From assembly GCF_026340975.1 (NCBI RefSeq), contig NZ_JAPEOS010000001.1, forward strand, positions 828,501-892,500: DNA of 64,000 nucleotides, in the 5' to 3' direction. This document shows positions 59,898-64,000 of this stretch, one piece after another. Under the pieces are notes generated by a model, which searched no databases, was not told the DNA's origin, and was given only the letters and a program-made list of their open reading frames with translations. The position numbers were made by a program, and so were the translations under genes. Positions within the stretch are counted from its first letter, which is position 1. Each line of letters starts with the position of its first letter. The stretch comes from Streptomyces sp. NBC_01214. GTDB lineage: Bacteria; Actinomycetota; Actinomycetes; Streptomycetales; Streptomycetaceae.

Positions 59898-60373
59898 CGA
59901 ACGTCAAGAGGGTCGGGTACGGGGCCGTAGTCCGCGCCATGGTCTGTCGTCAGTGCCGACAGGAGAACGGGATCGGAATGCACCTCGGCCGTGTGCTGCC
60001 AAGCGATGAGCAACTGGGCGACGGACGCGTTGTTGCCGATCGAGTCGGCGGCACGCATGGTGTCGACCAATTCCACAGCAAAGGCATGGACGTCCGGCTC
60101 GGGAAGGAAGCGGACCCAGGGAAACGCCTCCGGCAGTATGTCGAGGAGCAACTCCATGCTGCCGGGCTCTCGCCTCGCCATGGCTGACAGCATCCTTGTG
60201 GCGGCCGAGACCACGGTCTGGTCCTGCTCGGCTCTGGCAGCGGTGGTGAGGACCAAATCCTCACCGTCCCTACGGTGCAGCAGCAGCCGTGGTGACTCCT
60301 TGAGTCGAGCCAGAGTCTGCTTGTTCTTGTTGACCAGCTCGGAGAAGTTCACGGCGGCGTTCTCGGCACTCAT
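59894..60373 (-). CDS. Phd/YefM-like antitoxin with long C-terminal extension
   Basis: 159 residues. The N-terminal 55 (NFSELVNKNKQTLARLKESP, then RLLLHRRDGEDLVLTTA) has the prevent-host-death pattern. The remainder (60-159) is a helical extension longer than usual antitoxins, rich in LLLDILPEAFPWVRFL and VAQLLIAWQHTAEVHSD. ATG 60373; the gene precedes the toxin and overlaps it by 4 bp. It would neutralise the toxin and repress the operon. Confidence 0.72.
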   Translation of the reverse strand: MSAENAAVNFSELVNKNKQTLARLKESPRLLLHRRDGEDLVLTTAARAEQDQTVVSAATRMLSAMARREPGSMELLLDILPEAFPWVRFLPEPDVHAFAVELVDTMRAADSIGNNASVAQLLIAWQHTAEVHSDPVLLSALTTDHGADYGPVPDPLDVR

Positions 60374-60439
60374 GACTTTGAAACTACTTCGAAAGTAATG
60401 GACCCGCCATCGCCCATATGAGGGACAACAGGGGTGAGA

Positions 60440-60785
60440 CCAACCGCGGACGGCCGTCGGACGCGTGAAGGAGGGGTGCCCGTGGGCGGCCTATGTCCAG
60501 CCCCGGACGGTCGTCGGGCGCCCTCGGTGGGAACGCCCGGGGCCCGTGGGCGGCTTATGTCCAGCCCAAGACGGGCTGGAGACGCTGAGGGATGAGGAGC
60601 GCGTAGCGATTGGATGCGCTTCCCCCGACGCGGCAGGTGGCTGTCATGGGCCCGCCTCTCGGTCGTGGCTTCTCGCGCCCGACAGGGATGGGTGCCTCCG
60701 ACCGCCCGTCCCTGGAAAGGAAACCCCCATACCCATCCCTGATGCCGGCCGGCAGGCTCCCGCCTACCGAAGCCCCGCCTACCGA
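60440..60785 (-). repeat. Dispersed repeat, copy 3 (right arm, inverted)
   Basis: 60545-60785 is an inverted, internally shortened copy of 59040-59440: it begins TTATGTCCAGCCCAAGACGG and ends near CATCCCTGATGCCGGCCGGC. The central GTGTCGGGCC/CTTGACCGACC block is missing. A short extra fragment (GGGCGGCCTATGTCCAGCCC) lies at 60484-60510. 60786-60912 is gene-free leader of the next gene, with AGGAAT-less but GGAGGG-bearing DNA at 60898. Confidence 0.82.
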
Positions 60786-60912
60786 AGCCCCCACCCCCGC
60801 CCCGAAGAAATTCTTCGCCCCACCGATGAGTTGTCCTTCCCGACGCGGTCATACCTACGAGACCGCACCGCACCGCACACACACCCGCACCGCCCCCGGA
60901 GGGACACGCATC

Positions 60913-61119
60913 ATGGCCGAGACAGTGAAGGGCCCCGCCAGCTACTTTCCGTCGATCGAGAAGAAGTACGGACGTCCGATCGGGGAGTGGCAGGACCTCA
61001 TCCGGTCCTCGCCGCTGACCAAGCACATGGAGCTCGTCTCGTGGCTCAAGACCGAGCACGGTCTCGGGCACGGTCACGCCAACGCGCTCGTCGCCCACAC
61101 CCTCGCCGAGGGGAAGTAG
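60913..61119 (+). CDS. DUF4287 small protein
   Basis: 68 residues: SYFPSIEKKYGRPIGEWQDL, then HMELVSWLKTEHGLGHGHAN, the DUF4287 pattern of small actinobacterial proteins with unknown function. ATG 60913 with GGAGGG 9 bases upstream. The upstream frame is open through repeat DNA only. Convergent with the thiolase-like gene. Confidence 0.85.
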   Translation: MAETVKGPASYFPSIEKKYGRPIGEWQDLIRSSPLTKHMELVSWLKTEHGLGHGHANALVAHTLAEGK

Positions 61120-61139
61120 GTCCCCCGGGCGGGGGCCGG

Positions 61140-62429
61140 TCACCCCCGCCCCAGCAGGACCGTGCCCGACGAGCAGAACCAGCCGCCCGTGCCCGAGGCC
61201 AGGGCGACCTCCGGGAGGCGGCCGCCGGGTTTGGTGACCTGCCCCGCCCCCGCCTCGCCGCGGAGCTGGCGGACCGCCTCGACCAGGAGGAACAGGCCGC
61301 GCATGCCGGGGTGGCAGGCCGAGAGGCCGCCGCCGTCGGTGTTGACCGGGAGTTCCCCGTCGCGCAGCAGGCGGCCCTTCTCCACGAACGCCCCGCCCTC
61401 GCCCTTCGCGCAGAAGCCGAGGTCCTCCAGGGTGACCAGGGTCATGTAGGTGAAGGCGTCGTAGATCTCCGCGAGGTCCACGTCCGCCGGGGTGAGGCCG
61501 GCCCGCTCGAAGGCGATGCGGCCCGAGACCGCCGCGGGGGACACGGTGAAGTCCTCCCACTCCGACATGGTGGTGTGGGAGACGGACGTGCCGGCCCCCA
61601 GGATCCAGACGGGGGCCTTCGCGGTGTCCGGTACGTAGTCCTCCGCCGCCAGGAGCACCGCGCAGCCGCCGTCCGAGCGGATGCAGCAGTGCAGCTTGGT
61701 GAAGGGGTCGGCGATCATGTCGCCGCCGAGCACGTCCTCGACCGTGATCGGGTCGCGGAACATGGCGTCCGGGTTCGTGGCCGCGTTCGCCCGGGCCTGT
61801 ACGGCCACGGAGGCGAGCTGCTCCAGCGTCGTCCCGTACTCGTGCATGTGGCGGCGGGCGGCCATGGCGTACTTGGAGATCAGCGTGTGCCCGTACGGGA
61901 CCTCGAACTGCAGCGGCCCCCGCGCTCCGAAGGAGAGGTTGGACGTGCGGCGCCGCGCCTTGATGTCCGCGCGGGCCGTGGAGCCGTAGACCAGCAGCAC
62001 GGCGTTGGCGTGCCCGGCGGCGATCGCGTCCGCCGCGTGGGCGGCCATGACCTCCCAGGTCGAGCCGCCGACCGAGGTGGAGTCGACCCAGGTGGGGCGC
62101 AGGCCCAGGTACTCGGCCACCTCGACCGGTGCGAGCGTGCCGAGGCCGGCCGAGGCGAAGCCGTCGATGACGGAGCGCTGCAGGCCGGAGTCGGCCAGGG
62201 CGCGCCGGGCTGCCTGCGCGTGCAGGGCGTAGGGGGTGGGGCCGTCGACCCGGCCGCAGTCCGAGAGGGCGACGCCGACCACCGCGACCCTCCGGCGGGC
62301 GCGGGGTGCGGGTCCGGTCGTAGGGCCGGCCGCGGGGCGAATCGCGGGGCGGGTCGTAGGCCCGTTTGCGGACCCGGTCGTGGGTCCGGTCGTGGGTCCG
62401 GAGACGGGTCCGGATGTGGGTCCAGGCAT
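61140..62429 (-). CDS. Thiolase-like lipid-transfer protein
   Basis: 429 residues of the SCP-x/Ltp thiolase-like family: VAVVGVALSDCG, SVGGSTWEVMAAHAADAIAA, EDFTVSPAAVSGRIAFERAG, DVDLAEIYDAFTYMTLVTLE and SACHPGMRG. The position of the nucleophilic Cys of true thiolases is Ser-Thr (VGGST), so it may be a retro-aldolase like Ltp2 rather than a thiolase. The first 45 residues are a low-complexity Gly-Pro-Thr repeat from a 12-bp DNA repeat (about 62340-62425). The operator at 62445 sits 16 bp before the ATG. Confidence 0.88.
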   Translation of the reverse strand: MPGPTSGPVSGPTTGPTTGSANGPTTRPAIRPAAGPTTGPAPRARRRVAVVGVALSDCGRVDGPTPYALHAQAARRALADSGLQRSVIDGFASAGLGTLAPVEVAEYLGLRPTWVDSTSVGGSTWEVMAAHAADAIAAGHANAVLLVYGSTARADIKARRRTSNLSFGARGPLQFEVPYGHTLISKYAMAARRHMHEYGTTLEQLASVAVQARANAATNPDAMFRDPITVEDVLGGDMIADPFTKLHCCIRSDGGCAVLLAAEDYVPDTAKAPVWILGAGTSVSHTTMSEWEDFTVSPAAVSGRIAFERAGLTPADVDLAEIYDAFTYMTLVTLEDLGFCAKGEGGAFVEKGRLLRDGELPVNTDGGGLSACHPGMRGLFLLVEAVRQLRGEAGAGQVTKPGGRLPEVALASGTGGWFCSSGTVLLGRG

Positions 62430-62444
62430 GAGGGGACGGTATAT

Positions 62445-62459
62445 CTGACGAAGCGTCAG
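62445..62459. promoter_or_regulatory. Palindromic operator (CTGACGAAGCGTCAG)
   Basis: Consensus copy 16-30 bp upstream of the thiolase-like start; the short distance suggests a very short leader or leaderless transcript. Confidence 0.75.
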
Positions 62460-62525
62460 ACGCTAGACCCAGCCCCGCAATCGACCTCCTTCACCCCCTG
62501 TGCTTCTGCTTCCGCCGGGCCTAAT

Positions 62526-62540
62526 ATGACGGGCCGTCAG
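62526..62540. promoter_or_regulatory. Palindromic operator (ATGACGGGCCGTCAG)
   Basis: Copy with one mismatch at the first base, 49-63 bp before the acyl-CoA dehydrogenase start. Confidence 0.7.
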
Positions 62541-62588
62541 ACACTCCCCCAGCTACCGCTGGGAGGTGCCCCCGGGAGGAGCCCGACG

Positions 62589-63953
62589 ATGGATGCCGCC
62601 TTCACCGCGGAGCAGGACGAGATACGCCGTACCCTGCGCGAGATCCTGGGCAAACGCTGCGGCCCCGACGAGGTCAAGGCCGCCGTCCGCACCGCCGCCG
62701 GACACGACCGCGAGCTCTGGCAGCAGCTGGCCCGGCAGCTCGGCCTGCCGGGCATCGCCGTCGCCGAGGAGTACGGCGGTGTCGGCTGCGCCCCCGCCGA
62801 CCTGGCCCTGGCCTGCGAGGAGACGGGCCGGGCGCTGCTGCCCTCGCCGCTGCTGGCCACCGCCGCGCTGTGCGTGCCCCTGATCGCCGCCCTCGGTACC
62901 GACGCCCAGCGCTCCGCGCTGCTCCCGCCGCTGGCGACGGGCGGGCTGACCGCCGCCCTCGCCGTCAGCGGTCCGGCGCTGGCCACCGCCCTCGCGCTGA
63001 CCGGCGAGGACGCTTCCGGACAGTGGTCCGGCGGCGGCCGCGCGGGCGGTGTCCAGGCCCGCGCCGTCGCCGCCGAGACCGCCGCGACCACCGACGCCGC
63101 CGCGACCACCGACGCCGCCGACACCGGCTGGCGGCTGTACGGGGAGGCCGTCCAGGTGCTCGACGGGCACAGCGCCGGGCTCCTGCTGGTCGCCGCGCAC
63201 ACCGGCGGCTTCGCGCGCAGCCGCACGCTCCTGTTCCTCGTGCGGGAGGGCGCGCCGGGGCTCGTACGGTCCCGGCAGGCCGTCCTGGACGAGACCCGCC
63301 CGCAAGCCAGGATCGAACTGCGCGACGTACCGGCCGAGTTGCTCGGCGCCGAAGGGGCCGATGTGCTCGGCGCGCTCGCCGCCACCGGGCGCACCGCCGC
63401 TGCCGTGCTGGCCGCCGAGGCGGTCGGCGCGGCCGGTCAGGCGCTGGCCCGCACGGTGGAGTACGTACGCCAGCGCGAGCAGTTCGGTCGGGCGATCGGC
63501 TCCTTCCAGGCGGTCAAGCACCGCCTCGCCGACCTGTACGTGCAGGTGCAAGCGGCCCGCTCGGCGGCCTACTACGCCGCCTGGGACCCGGACCAGGGCG
63601 GCCTCGCGCTCGCCCAGGCCCTGGAGGCGCTACGGGTGACCGCGGGCGAGGCGATCCAGCTGCACGGCGGCATCGGCTTCACCTGGGAGCACGACGCGCA
63701 CCTCTACTTCAAGCGGGCGGCGGCCGACGAGCTGCTGTTCGGCCCGGTCCACCGGCTGCGGGCGCACGCCGCCGACCGCGCGGGCCTGTTCGCGGACCCG
63801 GCGGCCGCGCGGCCGCGGGAACACCCCGCAGCGGACCCGGACCCGACCGCCGCGGCCCCGACCGCCGCGGCCCCGACCGCCGCGGCCCCGACCGGGACCA
63901 CGTTCCCGCCCACGTCCCCGCCCCCGCCCGCACAAGAGAAGGTGGCCGTCTGA
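62589..63953 (+). CDS. Acyl-CoA dehydrogenase with repeat-rich C-terminal tail
   Basis: 454 residues. N-terminal FTAEQDEIRRTLREILGKRC and AEEYGGVGCAPADLALACEE; C-terminal REQFGRAIGSFQAVKHRLAD and HGGIGFTWEHDAHLYFKRAA are intact. The central domain is Ala-rich with DAAATTDAADTG repeats. After about residue 405 comes a Pro/Ala/Thr tail with three copies of TAAAP (15-bp DNA repeat at about 63845-63895). ATG 62589 with GGGAGGA upstream. It is coupled to the next gene (TGATG) and divergent from the thiolase-like gene. Confidence 0.9.
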   Translation: MDAAFTAEQDEIRRTLREILGKRCGPDEVKAAVRTAAGHDRELWQQLARQLGLPGIAVAEEYGGVGCAPADLALACEETGRALLPSPLLATAALCVPLIAALGTDAQRSALLPPLATGGLTAALAVSGPALATALALTGEDASGQWSGGGRAGGVQARAVAAETAATTDAAATTDAADTGWRLYGEAVQVLDGHSAGLLLVAAHTGGFARSRTLLFLVREGAPGLVRSRQAVLDETRPQARIELRDVPAELLGAEGADVLGALAATGRTAAAVLAAEAVGAAGQALARTVEYVRQREQFGRAIGSFQAVKHRLADLYVQVQAARSAAYYAAWDPDQGGLALAQALEALRVTAGEAIQLHGGIGFTWEHDAHLYFKRAAADELLFGPVHRLRAHAADRAGLFADPAAARPREHPAADPDPTAAAPTAAAPTAAAPTGTTFPPTSPPPPAQEKVAV

Positions 63954-64000
63954 TGGCTCCCGGCGTCAAGCTGATGCAGAAGGTCTCCTCGACCATGCTC
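63953..64000 (+). CDS. Start of a gene, possibly F420/nitroreductase-family protein (partial)
   Basis: Only 16 codons (MAPGVKLMQKVSSTML) before the window ends. The N-terminus resembles deazaflavin (F420)-dependent nitroreductase-like proteins of actinobacteria, but so short a stretch cannot prove it. The start overlaps the dehydrogenase stop by one base (TGATG), so it is in the same operon and regulon. Confidence 0.45.
   Translation, partial: MAPGVKLMQKVSSTML

Noticed and set aside
1..64000. Integrated phage, ICE or biosynthetic megacluster
   Set aside because: No integrase, transposase, structural phage, PKS or NRPS genes are visible; accessory content is limited to the graspetide cluster, the toxin-antitoxin cassette and the IscB relict.

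Overview
The window is a high-GC actinobacterial chromosome segment, almost certainly Streptomyces. Codon third positions are nearly all G or C, GTG starts and 4-bp ATGA/GTGA stop-start overlaps are frequent, and several blocks (citrate synthase-pdxH-PAS-SIS-DesR, purU, ECF sigma/zinc-finger anti-sigma) have the order I associate with the core arm of Streptomyces chromosomes. I see no rRNA, tRNA or CRISPR array.

Layout. 1-8.5 kb is a same-strand catabolic operon: AtuA-like protein, biotin-dependent acyl-CoA carboxylase beta and alpha subunits, acyl-CoA dehydrogenase, enoyl-CoA hydratase and a TetR regulator. It fits leucine/isovalerate or acyclic-terpene (isoprenoid acid) breakdown. 8.6-29.5 kb is housekeeping and regulation: citrate synthase, pdxH, a small-RNA/12-residue peptide locus beside an eroded IscB-type gene, PAS protein, SIS protein, DtxR-type iron repressor, hydrolases, an ABC exporter, a primase-polymerase domain protein, a TPR regulator, a repeat-bearing membrane protein, a branched-chain-amino-acid-type binding lipoprotein, purU, an EF-hand protein, and an ECF sigma/anti-sigma pair. 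29.6-35.5 kb is accessory: a dispersed repeat copy, then a complete graspetide-type RiPP cluster (precursor, ATP-grasp ligase, PIMT-like methyltransferase) with a small protein, an HTH/TPR regulator, a GNAT and a Nudix hydrolase.

35.6-64 kb is dominated by a scattered CoA-dependent catabolic gene set: acyl-CoA ligases of two kinds, amidohydrolase, several acyl-CoA dehydrogenases, SDR, cyclase, Zn-alcohol dehydrogenase, flavin reductase, FAD monooxygenase-like protein, DoxX, DUF35 and a thiolase-like protein. Nine near-identical 15-bp palindromes, consensus CTGACGNNNCGTCAG, sit in six promoter regions of these genes and tie them into one candidate regulon whose repressor is not obvious in the window. 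Unrelated genes (anti-sigma-like ATPase, TOPRIM protein, DD-peptidase, VOC protein, PNP-oxidase-like protein) are interspersed.

59.0-60.8 kb holds a toxin-antitoxin-like pair bracketed by inverted copies of the same repeat that lies next to the graspetide cluster, suggesting that this repeat marks accessory insertions. A second repeat family (CCCCGCCGGCGTTTGAGG type) occurs between genes and also, in frame, inside the AtuA-like coding sequence.
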